This document shows positions 1 to 49,121 of a stretch of DNA of 64,000 nt, in pieces; positions within the stretch are counted from its first letter, which is position 1; the number at the start of each line of letters is the position of its first letter. The notes beneath the pieces are model-generated. The model saw nothing but the letters and a program-made list of their open reading frames with translations. It had not been told where the DNA came from and ran no database searches. Source of the DNA: Ophiodon elongatus (Eukaryota > Chordata > Actinopteri > Perciformes > Hexagrammidae); assembly GCA_016806645.1 (NCBI GenBank), contig JACSYO010002111.1, positions 186,001 to 250,000 on the forward strand, read 5' to 3'. The position numbers were made by a program, and so were the translations under genes.

Positions 1-740
1 TACATAATGGAGTCATGACAACGCTCATCAATATTTCAAAATAAAACCCAGAAATCTTTACATAATCATGTCAGATTAAACCGACTGAAAGAAATGTCAT
101 TCTTGTTCTGTTATTCATCACCCCAGGGGTCATATGTGGAAATCCATGCAAAACTGATAAACTGTACACAGATTGCTGGTAGAGCGTGCATGTTTTACCC
201 CTCCCCCTCTCCCGCCCCCCCATTGTTGCAAATCAGGACAAATTGTATTTACTTGATTGTTGAATTAGTGCAATAAAGTTCCTTGGTAACACTTTCTATG
301 AGGCCCTTGTCTATAAGCATGACAAACGTACACATATTGGGTTATAATCTGTTTAAAGGACTGTATAGTTATAAGCACTCACAAATATTCATAATGCTTC
401 ATAACAATAATCATAACACATTAGAAAGCATTGTAGGATAACTACTATAATTGCTGGTCACTCAGAAGTTTTTTTTGCAAGAAAATTGGTGTGTGAAAAT
501 TCCAATTGTTGCAGGACATTATAATCATTCTATAATGCCTTATGATCACTATTATAATGTAATTAAAAGTTACTCTAAATTGTCATTGTTTGTTTGCTTT
601 AAATACAAATCTATTTTACAGCGTCTTTTGTTGTTCTTACACAAATTGAACACCTCGGCTCCACCGCTGAGCCACAGTCGCCCCTATTAATAATAAACAT
701 ACGCTCTGTGTTGGTGCCAAAGTAGAACCTGTCTCGGCCT
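1..740. other. 3' flank or 3'UTR of cntn2, with MITE-like sequence
   Basis: This stretch lies downstream of the proposed cntn2 stop and probably includes its 3'UTR. No AATAAA is visible on the minus strand here, so the polyadenylation site may lie outside the window. From about 284 to 575 the sequence (ggtaacactt start, repeated cataatg/cattataat words) resembles teleost MITE remnants. No protein-coding signal was seen. Confidence 0.4.
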
Positions 741-37447
<36,707 letters not shown>

Positions 37448-38880
37448 CTGTGAAGGAAAAAGAAGATTACTTACATGGCAGCTCCAGTAGCTCCATGGAG
37501 GAAGTGAATTCATTAAGCATTGATTGCTTAAAATAATGTCATTAAAGTTGACTTCCCATCCATTAAACCCAGACGGCAACCTGAAAGGTGAAGCCAATGC
37601 TTCGGGGGGCGACTCCTCTGCTCCGTCAAAATTAGCGTCACAATTAAAGTGAACTCGTAGTCCACAAACCAACGGCTAACGTCACGGTGAAGCCCTCATC
37701 TTCTAGAACACAGTCTATGCTAAACCCTTGGTCCTTGGTCCTGACAGCCACACTCTGCTTGGAACAACACTGTGCGTAGTAATGTTCATACACATGTTCT
37801 GAACACACTCTTGTATTTGTTCCTTCTCACTCTATATTCTTTCCACCCATTTATCATGTTGTGATCTAGTCCTGTCTCCCTTTGGAGGCTAACAACATTT
37901 CTAAAAGTCTGTCCATCACAAACTCCACCTATGTGTTTGCTTTGTAAATAAATCATGATAATCTGATTCTTTTTGACAGCCCACCAGCATCAGAGCACCC
38001 TTGTGTATTCACAGATCGGTTCAACTTTTGTTCAGCTACATCTTTCTCCACCGGTCGAGCCCTTCCCACCCACAACACCGCCCCCACACATGGTCCTCCT
38101 ACTGCAAGTCCTCCTTAAAAGAGCCACGTCAGTAGCTAAAAGCCCTGTGGAAACCTCATATCATTTTAACAATGTATCAAAAATATTCATTATAATACTC
38201 CAGTGACCCCCCGTTATCTGGTCCTGAACACAGCCCTGTCTCCTGCTGGCTGCTTCAGGTAAAGCCACGTCACTCTGACTGACAGGTGGAGGTTGACTGA
38301 TGTTCCGTTCTGAGGCACCACCCTTATCAAACCTCTCACAAAGAACACTATTGTATCTGTTGCTGCTGCGCTCCACACTGGCAATGTACACTGTGCAATC
38401 TGTTCCTCTTTCATGTCTCTGCTCCAGAGACATGGATGGAGGCTTTATGTGCTCGGGTTGAACATTGACTGCATTTCTTCAGATGTGGCACAAACGAACA
38501 CTTACGATCTGAGGGTGAATTAGTTATAATTTAGTGGTCGAAGGTCACTGTGACCTCACAAGACACGTTTTGGGCCAGAACTCAAGAACTGACATGCTAA
38601 TTATGGCAATTTCACGGGACATTTTAGACAGACGTGGATGGAAACTGCACGCTAATAATAATAATAATAGTGAAAAAAAAAAAAAAAAGTTGAATAAGGT
38701 GAATAAATCTGGAGACAAAAGTGTTATTTTTTTTGTCCTCGACCTCTAATTTGCACAGCAGCACAAAGCCCCTCGCGAGTCTGTCACTACAAAACAACCG
38801 ACTCCTCGTTTCCCTTTCAACATAAAAATGTCTTTTAAAACAGAGGTGGTGGATTTAATGGTTTCCACATACTGACATGA
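37448..38880. other. upstream intron/flank of cntn2
   Basis: A partial family A copy (about 37580-37730). At about 38510-38640 a block (cactgtgacctcacaagaca ... aactcaagaactgac) resembles a teleost interspersed repeat. No coding exon. Confidence 0.45.
37580..37730 (-). repeat. dispersed repeat family A, partial diverged copy
   Basis: Shares gaagccaatgcttcggggggcgactcctctg with the family end and tagtccacaaaccaa ... acagtctatgc with the 40.4-kb copy, while the centre is deleted. Confidence 0.6.
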
Positions 38881-38889
38881 ACGACGTGT

Positions 38890-39205
38890 TGCATTGCTGG
38901 AACGCTCAGCTCATTTAAAGCAGAGCTCAAAACAATGTTGTTTACTGAACCTTTACAATAAATGAGATACATAACTTATTCTACCCTGTAACTCTGCATC
39001 TGCTTTTTATTGCGATTTAAAATACAGTTTTAATAATTCATTATTTGCTCGTTCTCTCTTTTTGTTTCATGGTCTTTTTAATGCAATTTCAATGTTTTCT
39101 TAACGTCTTATGTTTAATATATCTCTCTGCCCCGGTAAAGCGCTTTGAATTGCCTCGTGTCTGAATGCTGCTCTATAAACATAATTGCCTTGCAAACACT
39201 ATATT
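38890..39205 (+). mobile_element. L2-type LINE 3' end
   Basis: Begins with the end of an ORF2-like frame (FKAELKTMLFTEPLQ then stop), followed by a T-rich 3'UTR and the tail block aaagcgctttgaattgcctc ... gctctataaacataattgcc, the usual terminus of L2-like elements in teleosts. Confidence 0.7.
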
Positions 39206-39545
39206 GTTTCTATGACTTATTGTTTCATCATGGATAGTGAGTGCAGTGATTTAGGAATCGAGCGTCTCGGAGACTTTGTGGCCACATAGTTCTGAGTTAT
39301 TAAAGAAATCTGATTGCTGAGTTCCGATAGTTTCTTCGCCTGTGATTCAGGCTCTGATTCGCTCCGTGTAAAGAAGTACTACATTACATATATTCAAAAT
39401 TAGCATCGACTCAAACATCCTTCAAAAATATTTATTTAATACATTTTGAATAAAATATAAGTGTAAGTTCATAAGCTGAATTTTATATTCAGTAGGCTAT
39501 TCAATTTCATTATCCTAAAAACCCAGAGTCTCCCCCATATCAGGA
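39206..39545. other. no feature seen
   Basis: AT-rich spacer between two LINE fragments; nothing recognised. Confidence 0.4.
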
Positions 39546-39965
39546 TGGTTTGACCCAACCTGGCACACGCCACCTGACAGCGAACAATCGTGATTTTGTT
39601 GAGCGGTTAGCTCAGTGACGGAGCTACAAGGCGATTGGCAGAGCGGAGTGAGCGGGCTGGGGTGTAAGGTTTGACAATGTCCTGGATCTAGACTGGACCC
39701 CATCTGTTCGCAGCACGGTATGCAAGTACCAATGTTTTGAAACGGATGCGAGCAGCCACCGGTAACCAGTGAAGGGAGCGGAGGAGCGGAGTAGTGAGGG
39801 TGAATTTAGGTTAAAGACCAGTCGAGCTGCTGCATTCTGGATGAGCTGCAGAGGTCGGATGGCATTAGCAGGTAGACCTGCAGGAGGGAGTTACAGTAGT
39901 CTAGTGAGATGACCAGAGCCTGTATCAGAACCTGCGCCGCCTTCTGGATTACAATCCTCCACGCG
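39546..39965 (-). mobile_element. LINE ORF2 fragment, frameshifted
   Basis: The minus strand reads LDYCNSLLQ and then, in other frames, HWLPVAARIRFKTLVLAYRA and PYTPARSLRSA, the C-terminal region of L2/Rex-like ORF2. Several frameshifts show it is dead. Confidence 0.75.
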
Positions 39966-40390
39966 TCTCAAGGCCTCACGCCACTGTCGGTCTGAACTCA
40001 CGCTCGCTGCTGGAGGATGGAACAGGGCGGGGAGGACAGACAGACAGGGGAATCAAAAGGTGTGAAATCTGTGGATGCACAGAGAGGAGGAGTAAAAGTG
40101 TCAGCGACGCACGACGGAGGCCAAGGCGGAGGAACTCCAACTGACCACTCATTGTCCATGCGCCACAGCAGAGTACAAGCCCAAGACAGGAAGCACATCC
40201 AACGTGTGACGCTCAGCTGCTCACTGTGCATGCTGACGTCTGTAGGATGGCACGCACATCTGCTAGCATCAGCTGGCAACAACAATCCATCCTAATGTCA
40301 CACTGTGAGCCTACTGTCATGTGACTGTTTTCAGACACATGCAACCACAGGGACGTCACCCAGGCAGCAACCTCCGGTTCTTGTTGAGGG

Positions 40391-40870
40391 AAGCCGATGC
40401 TGAAGTGCCTTAATGCTGCATTCTCTCTACTGACCAGCAGGGGGAGACTCCTCTGGTTGTATAGAAGTCTATAGAAAATGACTCTACTTCTCTCTTGATT
40501 TATTCCCTCAGTAAACATTGTAAACATGAGTTTATGTCTCAATCTCTAGTTTCAAGTCTTCTTCAATACAGCATGATGTTCATTTAGTAAATTATGGTCC
40601 ATTTAGAGTCAAACAGACCATAAAGCAGGGTATGCTGTAGGGCGGGGCTACAAGCTGATTGACAGGTCGCTACCAGAGACGTATACGGCGTCTCTACGTC
40701 ACTCCTCCACATGTCAAATATGGTCACTTGTGTTCATTGGCTGCAAAAAAACAAGATGGCGACGGCCGTAATCACATAGTGTGCTGAACTCAAGGCATCA
40801 AAACGTCAGTCCACAAACCAAAGGAGGACGTCTCAGTGACTACGTCCACTTCTTAGACAGTCTATGATGT
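40391..40870 (-). repeat. dispersed repeat family A, copy 3
   Basis: The reverse orientation of copy 1. Includes gctgaagtgccttaatgc, gactcctctggttgtataga, gattgacaggtcgctacc, the aaaaaacaagatggcga block and an end acagtctatg. Confidence 0.82.
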
Positions 40871-41826
40871 CACCATACCAGCAACTTCCAGAAAAAGTAG
40901 AATACCAGTAAAATTCCAGGATTCTCGATACCCAAGTCGATACCATGGTAAAAAAACTAAACAATTTACTTCAACATTTAACACTCGTCTATTACAGTTT
41001 ACATTAACCCCTGATGCTCCGCCTCAAGTCTTACACCAGAAGCTTAATTTTCTAAGATTTAATTTGAACATATTCATAACTATGTTTTAATTTACCTTTC
41101 GCCCAATACTCATTCTTACTGAGTAGACCTTGAACACGTCATAATGTAACTGAATGCAGCCTCCGTAGGTGAGCTGTTAGCTTCATTGTTTAGCCACGCA
41201 GGACTGTGCTGCTCACAGACCGCTAACGTTAGCTAGCTCCACTTCGGTCGAGACAACTGTCGGACGGGTTGAGAGGACGATGACTCTGACTGACTTTAGG
41301 GATCCCAGGACTTTTCCTCCAGTGTAGCGCCAGGTTCCCTTTGTAGCTTGAAGAGAAATGTCTCAATGATAGATTGCATTGGAGCTATGTATAGTCACGG
41401 TGTGCAGAGGATGTATCCTGGAGACCTTAGCGATCCCCTGACTCTTCCTTGCAGACCATCACAAGGAGTGAAATGTCACAACTATCGGAGGAATTAGGAT
41501 GTATCGGTGAACTTATGGTCTTCGTAAAGTTGGGTGATCCATTGACTATTCATGCTGCCATCAGAAGGTCAATGTGTCAACATGTCCAATGTTTTGGTTT
41601 ATCCAGCTGACATTTTTGGTCTTCTCTTCAAAGAGCATTACGGCCTCACAGAGCCGCAGCACTGCTGGAGACTAGCTCTGTTCTAATGAAGACACAGTCA
41701 AGCTTAGCACTGCTTTTACTTTCATTTTGATATTGATTTTATTTTGGAGAGGAAATTGTAGCCCTGTCACATGCTGGATGTTTGACAGTTTGCACTTGCT
41801 GAAAGAAAAGTACACAAAAAATACTA
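40871..41826. other. no gene seen
   Basis: Non-coding. The 41160-41250 patch (gctaacgttagctagctcc) resembles words in intron 13 near 10.8 kb. Confidence 0.4.
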
Positions 41827-42210
41827 ATATCTGTCTGTCTGTGTATCTATCTATCTATCTGTCTGTCTGTCTATATACAGTATATACGTATATATATATA
41901 CAACAGGTAGGTGTTACCCCGTGAGTTTCCCCCCCCAGCACAGAAGACGCTTCAATGCTTGGTCTTGTCAGTAACAGTTTTTATTCAGAGCCTTTACGCG
42001 TCGTACCCCGTCCGTCTGACGCTCTGTCAGCTTGTGTACCTGCTCTCCCTCTTTCCCTCCGTCCCTACTGGGGTTTATATATGGGAGACAACACAATCCG
42101 CCAACCCAAACCAGCTGAGGCTAATTAAACCTCTTCCGGCCTCGTTCCCTGAACCACTCCCACACTCCGTCCTCTCTGCAGCTGAGCCCAACCACGCCCC
42201 CGCCACCACA

Positions 42211-42246
<36 letters not shown>

Positions 42247-42302
42247 TATATATATATATATATATGTCTATATATATATATCTATATCTCTAAAATGATC
42301 CT

Positions 42303-42376
<74 letters not shown>
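41827..42376. repeat. microsatellite cluster (TCTG/TATC)n and (AT)n
   Basis: Tetranucleotide run at 41829-41872; AT runs at 42212-42243 and 42309-42376. About 330 bp between them (41900-42210) has no assignable content. Confidence 0.9.
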
Positions 42377-42379
<3 letters not shown>

Positions 42380-42401
42380 CAAATTCTATACTGATTGCAT
42401 G

Positions 42402-42770
42402 CACGGTGGTGTAAGTGGCTAGCACTGTCACCTCACAGCAAGAGGGGTCTGGGTTCGTCTCCCAGTCTGGGCGGTCCTTCTGTGTGGAGTTTGCATGTTC
42501 TCCCCGTGGCAGCGTGGGTTCCCTCCGGGTTCTCTGGCTTCCTCCCACAGCCCAAAGACATGCCACTCAGGTTAATTGGACTCTAAATTCCCCGTAGGTG
42601 TGAATGTGGGCGTGAATGGTTGTCTGTCTCTATATGTCTGCCCTGCGATGAACTGGCGACCTGTCCAGGGTGTACCCTGCCTTCGCCCAATGTCAGCTGG
42701 GATTGGCTCCAGCGCCCCGCGACCCTAAAAAAGGATAAGCGGTTTGGATAATGGAATGGATGGATATATA
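42402..42770 (+). mobile_element. tRNA-derived SINE-like element
   Basis: The head has an A-box-like gtgtaagtggctagc and a B-box-like gggttcgtctccc. The body is the widespread teleost unit (gtttgcatgttctccccgtg, cagggtgtaccctgccttcg, ggataagcgg) with a tggatgga tail. Family name not certain. A ~24-bp direct repeat (gtgcaaattctatactgatt and following) flanks it at 42377-42401 and 42812-42835. Confidence 0.65.
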
Positions 42771-43644
42771 TACGTCTACATCTCCCTTGAAAAGGATCCT
42801 TAATGGATTTGTGCAAATTCCATACTGATTGCATCAGATTATACAAACTCCTGGTGTTAGACCTCCTTCCAGTCCACCGCCCAGTGACGAGTGAGATCAC
42901 CACACGGGGAGATGAACTGAACATCCTGTACGCACTGAAGCCTCATGTGAAGATATTTGACGCTGCTGTGTTCATTCTTCTGTTGCAGGGAGACGGTTCC
43001 CCTGGTGGTCAGCTGTTCAGCAGCAGGACCTCGCTGAAGACCAGAACACTAAATCATTTTCCTCCTTACTTCCTGTCAAACTGTCTGGTCCTCTGGCCCT
43101 GAATGTTTAGTTCTGATAGCAGGCTGAGGCTTCGGGCTGTCCCTCTGGGCTGGAGTGAGCCCGGCTCAGACTTGCTGTCGATCACATTTCTCTCATTGAT
43201 CATTGTATCAGGACACATCTTCCATATCTCTCATGATATTTGTGAGCTGTGGCTCACAAGTTCTCATCTCGAAGTGGAAAACGATAACCTTAAAATCTCA
43301 ATCTGTCACAGCCTGTCATCCTCCGGAAATACAACAATTAAAGTTACACACAACAGACACGTAGTGAAAGTAAAACGTGTGCGTTGTACTAAGAAGCTGC
43401 AGTGTAGCTGCTATTGGACACATGTACACTGTCCTCGTGTCTCTATCTTCCACTCAGGAGTTGAGTCTGTTGAAGGACACTGAAGACAGCAGCAGAAAAG
43501 GTCAAAGGGGCCAAAGGTCAAACCGTGGGGGACACACACACTCTGTCTGTCCTCCACCACAATGCGTCTCTCTCCACCTTCACACTCCAGGGAGGAGGAC
43601 GACCGCCCGAGAGCTGTTGATGGAGCGCACACTCCCTTCAATGA

Positions 43645-43682
<38 letters not shown>

Positions 43683-43741
43683 ACTCACTCAGGGCAGTAC
43701 AGTATCATTTGAATGGAGGTTTTGAACGGAGTTGAAGGTCA
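42771..43741. other. non-coding, with (AC)n
   Basis: Contains an (AC)n run at 43646-43676. Open frames here lack family features. Confidence 0.4.
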
Positions 43742-43745
43742 ACCT

Positions 43746-44140
43746 TAAAGGGACAGTTTGGATTATTTAAAGTGGGGTTGTGTGAGGTATGGGGACAAAA
43801 TTATGAGCATTGTTATTTTTGATCAATGTATAGATCATGATTATTTATCACGGTTATTTATTTAATTTAGGGACAAAAGAGCTTTCTGTTCGAGTAAACA
43901 ATTTAACCATAAACACATTTTTTTGTATAGATATGAATATTGATTACATAGCAAAACAAGTTCTGCTCCCCCCCAAAGATTTTCATGACTTTTATGAGTC
44001 TGAAATACATCCACAGCATTAGCATGCTTTGCTCCTGTACTAGTACTGCTGTACTCCTGTCTCTACCGTAGTAATACACTGACTGTGGAGGAGTACCTCA
44101 TACAACCTCACTTCTAGACACCCAAACTACCCCTCCTAGG
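43746..44140. mobile_element. MITE with ~45-bp terminal inverted repeats
   Basis: The left end aaagggacagtttgga ... gtggggttgtgtgaggta matches the reverse complement of the right end (tacctcatacaacctcactt ... aactacccctcctagg). About 395 bp, no ORF. One end of the same family recurs at 62333-62400. Confidence 0.72.
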
Positions 44141-46054
44141 GATTCCCAAAGAACCCCAATAGAACTCAGAAGGACTGTGTTTGTTCGTAGAGGATGAGGC
44201 ACAGCATGTTGGTCCTCAAAGGTTTCTTGTGTTCATGTAAACCAGTCAAAAGGTATAATTAGGCAGGAAATTGCAGAGCTATATGGCTAACTTATTTCAA
44301 GTGCTTTTTAGTGACACAAGACATAACTTCAGGATTAGTGTTAATCTAAAGTGTTTGCACTGACAGTGAGGGGCAGTGCTCCGTACTCTGATTGGAGAGG
44401 ACAGTTCTTCCTTACGACCTAAAGGCGTCTGATGTTCAGCCGTGTAACTCAGACAGACGCTGTGTCACCTTTTCATGGACTTTGGATGGAATCATTGACA
44501 ACAGCAGGACTGGATCCGGCTGTGTGGCGTTGCAGAGCAGAGATGTCCGTGTCTCGTGCCTCCTCGCTCTGCTCCGCTTTGGTTACGCCTGGATTTTCCA
44601 GACGTTATCATTTCCCCAATCTTATAAATTAAGAATGTTTTCTAAGAACACTCTGTAATTTAAAAAGCTCCGTCTGTGGTGCTGAAGATGCTGAACACAC
44701 TTTAAAGTGTCTTTAAGACGTGCTACATTTTAATAATACATACATCACAAAGCCTTATGAACCATGCAATAGAAGAGCTTCACACCTAATGAGCAGTCTA
44801 GCTCTTTATGATTCATGTTCCAGGGTGGGAGTCAGAACAGAGAGATGCCTTTTGTTGGATTTAGCTGCTGCTGAAGGCAGATGATACTCTGAAAGTCACA
44901 TTGAACCTCAACAGATGTGAAGTGGTGCTTCTTGTAGGTTACATGAATATGCACATCTTTTCTGCATCACACCTGCTGTATGTAAGCGTGTAAACATACG
45001 CACCGTAAATGAAAAGCAAATAGATGAAATATACCATCAGGACAGCTTCAGTCAGAACAGATGATCATAAATTAGGCCGGAGGGAGAGGAGGATGACAGA
45101 AGCTGTCAGATCAATTCTTGTTGCTTATTTATTTTTATACTAATCTAATTATATTTTCTTATTCTCTAAGCCAGATTCAACACATGTCGACACATCTTCA
45201 CAGGCTCTTTTTATGCCAGTGAAAACACAACGTTTCTTATTACCAGGTGATCATATACAAAAAAAAACAAACATAAACACAACTATTTATTACATGAAGC
45301 TATAGCGTAAGTTCAGTCAGAAGAACATACTCTCGCATGCCAAGCCTGTAATTTATTTCGCATACATCTGTCAATCACTTCTCACGCATGCTCACTCATT
45401 ATTCACTTGCTGTCATTGTTCGGGATGTCAATCATGAGATCAGCTGTCTAGATCAGCTGGTCTCCTCCATCCAATAAGCACAACCTAACTACATGGTCAG
45501 CCTATCATCTCGCTGCTGTCTCTTTTAAATCAGTTCGTTCATGCTGCTGTTACATTTCTGCCAACAGCTGCTTCTAAATACCATCCACTATGATCCTCTA
45601 TGATCCACTATGATCCTCTATGATCAGGCTGATGCTTTTGGGAAACACTTGTTAAGCTGAAGAAAGATTCATACCATGCTTTTTAGGCTCCTCCCCGCCT
45701 GAGACTGGGTTTCTTCTAGAAGTGTTGTGTAAGAAATCCGATTACCTCAGAAGGACAAACGGAACAGTGTGGATCCGCAGCTCACGGCTTCATGGTGACT
45801 AATCGTTTCTATCTTTTTAGGAAAGTTTCTGAAAAATATCCGTGGTGAAAAATAAATACTAATCTAGGGGAAGAAATATCTGATCAAACGATATGAGCTC
45901 AAGTCTTTTCTTGAGAGGTCACTGGAAACCGGCACAATAAAAAAAAAACACAAAAAGGAAAACATGACAAATAAGAATTCCAACACTCAAACATCCATAT
46001 CCTCCTATGAAATACACACAAACACATCTAAGGGGTTAGAGAGCACATCAGAGC
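44141..46054. other. no gene seen
   Basis: AT-rich sequence. The only internal repetition noted is ctatgatcctctatgatcca (45590-45625). Confidence 0.4.

Positions 46055-46118
<64 letters not shown>
46055..46118. repeat. (AC)n microsatellite
   Basis: About 31 AC units with two G interruptions. Confidence 0.95.
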
Positions 46119-46119
<1 letters not shown>

Positions 46120-46850
46120 GCTCAGATCATCGTGTGATCCCGCTGTGTAGAAGGCACCATTAGACTCTAACTCCCAGGTTGATGTGTAAACGGTGCTTCT
46201 CTGCTCTTTGTGTATTTCCCATCATCCCCTCTGTGCCTGGGAGGCGGGGCCTCTGAGGAGAGGTGGGCTGTATTTCATCTCTGTCGCCTGACCCACTGTC
46301 CCGACTGGACAAATGGAAAAACAACACATCGACGTCAAACAAAGCAGAGAGCCGGTCTGATGACATCACCAGAGGGAGAGAGACTTCACTGCACCGTGTC
46401 TGCACAGTGACGAGAGTTGTTTGATGCTGTATTAATGCTCTAAATATCTAAAGAGAACCTTTGGAAGTACCACCAAACGACCCGGCTCATTCTCCTTTTC
46501 TTACTTCCCATTTCATATTTATTCCTGGCCATGTGGTCGGTGTATTTGTCCTCCATTGTGTGTGTTTAGAGAATAGAAGCACGGGGCACCAGAGTCAAAC
46601 CTCTGCTGTGGAGCAGTGTTGTGTGAAGGCCCCCTCTGGGAGAGCAGGGGAGGAATACTTGGCATTTGAGAAGTACGACTGCTGGGTTCAACTGAGCGTC
46701 TGACCCCACCTTGAGCTTCCTGTCTGTGTGAGAATATTCAAATACTCCATCTGGAAATACAAACAGGCACTCCGGTGCAAGTGTGTCTGTGTATTTCCTT
46801 TCTTCTTGTGGTGTGTGTGCCCTTCAGCCTACGGACACATCACTCCTGCC
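46119..46850. other. no gene seen
   Basis: Moderate GC; short ORFs without recognisable domains. Confidence 0.4.
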
Positions 46851-46851
46851 A

Positions 46852-46965
46852 GGACCGGGTCCCTCTGACCGGGTCCCTCTGACCGGGTCCCTCTGACCGG
46901 GTCCCTCTGACAGGGTCCTTCTGACCGGGTCCCTCTGACCGGGTCCCTCTGACCGGGCCCCTCTC
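46852..46965. repeat. 14-bp minisatellite, ccgggtccctctga units
   Basis: About eight tandem copies with few substitutions. Confidence 0.95.
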
Positions 46966-48774
46966 GTCTGAAGCATCAGCTGGCTGCTGCTCTGCTGCTA
47001 TTTGACTAAAATGACCCGTGAGCTGAGACGGTGGAGAGGCCTCTGTAAAGGAGGGTCCTTTACGTGCCAACTTTGATCCCATTTATTGTGGAATCAGCTG
47101 TGCAATAAGGGCTTCCAAGTGGTCCTGGACCAGGATTTGCCCGTGTGACGTCAGCACCAGACAATAAGAGGGCTGCTACTACGGCTGCAGAGAGCTCAGG
47201 GGCGTGGTGGTCCCATCATGTAGCTTTACTTTGTAGTGTACAGTCTTCCCGTTGAGACCCGGTCCTTCCTTAACCATGTTTCTGAGCTCATTTCCTCACT
47301 TGCTTTTACTGAAGCTGTTTTTCATTGAAGTCCGTCTCTCGGTCTGGGTGGTGCACCTCCCGTGGCCCTGAACCCTCCTTCTACCCATGTCTTTTTAATG
47401 GGTGCTGAGTCAGAGAGTGCAGTGCTGCTTGACCTTCCTCTGGCCTTTAGCACCAGGAACCGTGTCTTTCTGGTCGATACACTTCCGAGCGGCTCTATTA
47501 TCCTGCTATTTATCAAACAGGATTATGTTCTGCGTCAGGTCCTCAGTGGGGTCAGTGATCCTGCAGGATGCACCGGGGATGGAGGACCAGCTCCGTCCTC
47601 ACTGGGATTCTCCTCTGGGGACTTGAACGCCTCACCAAAGAAACGCAGATTTTTACTTAAAGGGAATAGTTGATGATTTTCCTCCTTATCTTTATATATT
47701 ATTATATATATATATATACCATATCTGTGTAGAGCAGTGAAGAAGCACAGAGCGCTACTCTTAGCTGCGTCAGCTGTGGGGCACGATGCCGATCCAAAAC
47801 GTCCTCTCGCTCTTGGCTTGAGTTTCCTTTCCAGCAGCAGTAATGGCTGATCCCAAAATATGAGTGCAGAGGACGTTTTGGATTCTTTACTTTGTACATT
47901 CTGCAGTGTTTTAGCTCAGATATTCAGCTGGAGGCTGATATTGTTACATTGTAAACAACCAATCGGTGTTTATAGTGACACCAGGAGTTACATTATGATG
48001 CGTTCAGGCTCTGTTCAGAGAAAATGAGTGTTGGGTGAAGGTAACTTATAATGTGTTCACATGTAATCTGGTAAAATGTAGTGTTGATGAGAAACTAGAA
48101 TAAATCAAGATGTTTGAAGGAGATGTTTTCACAGCAACATAAATAGATATTAGAGATGAATTATGAGCTGTTATCACGAGCTCTAAGCAGATTATGATAC
48201 ATCATTAAAACTACTCGTGACAAGATTTGTTTTTAATCCATAAAAATACAATCTGTTATTTCCTTATCATTTAAATTGTGTTTTTTTATGAAGAAAAAAA
48301 CCCTATCGATGACTATAACTAAATAAAAGGATAACATTCATAATTGTTGATGGTTTACAGACTTCAAAGCAGTTGAAAATATATGTTTTTGGGATGGTTG
48401 CAAAAAACTAAAAATAATAGTCTGGATCCTTGTAGACCAGCTGCTATAATCAAACAACAAAGGGATCTGTATCTGTTAATATGGATCATCAATGATAGGC
48501 AATAAGAATATACGCCTAAAAAAACGTGATCAGAAAAGAAAAATACATTTGCTTATTTATTTTTTGTGCTGATCCGATCTGTGACTCTGATCCGTGAGTT
48601 TTATGATCGTTGCTCCACTAGAACGTGGTGAATTAAAAAGAAGCGGATCTCGTCAGCCTGAAGCTAAATTGCAACCTGCCAACAGAAAGGCACCATGGAA
48701 TGTGAATATGAAGATCAAGCATCTGATCAGCTCTCCAGGGTAACGCCTACTCCAACACAGCGTACACCGTAACC
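46966..48774. other. non-coding with repeat family B copy 2
   Basis: A family B copy lies at 47983-48175 (partner at 10855-11025). A 16-bp perfect inverted repeat (atccaaaacgtcctct / agaggacgttttggat) lies at 47793-47808 and 47868-47883. No gene. Confidence 0.5.
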
Positions 48775-48795
48775 TCCCCCCCCCCCCCCCCCCCC
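48775..48795. repeat. poly-C run
   Basis: A run of 21 C. Confidence 0.95.
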
Positions 48796-49048
48796 TTTTT
48801 GCAAGTGAGCATTAATTGAGCGACCACATGCAGGGAAAAACACAATTACTGCGGCATTAACAGACGGAAAGACTGAGCGGTCATAACGGGACAGGCTGAG
48901 CGGTGAAACTGGAGAGCACGGTGCGTAGTGAGGAGTCCTGAGCCGGTACCCAGAGGGACCGATAAACATCTCCACGCTGCAGCCTCAACCCACCCTCTCA
49001 CAGGGAGAGCCGGATGACTTCACACACACTGAGGATGACTTCACCCGG

Positions 49049-49082
49049 ACACACACACACACACACACACACACAGCTATTA

Positions 49083-49119
<37 letters not shown>
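49049..49119. repeat. (AC)n followed by (TG)n, self-complementary
   Basis: About 13 AC units, ten bases, then about 17 TG units: a near-perfect dinucleotide inverted repeat. Confidence 0.95.
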
Positions 49120-49121
<2 letters not shown>

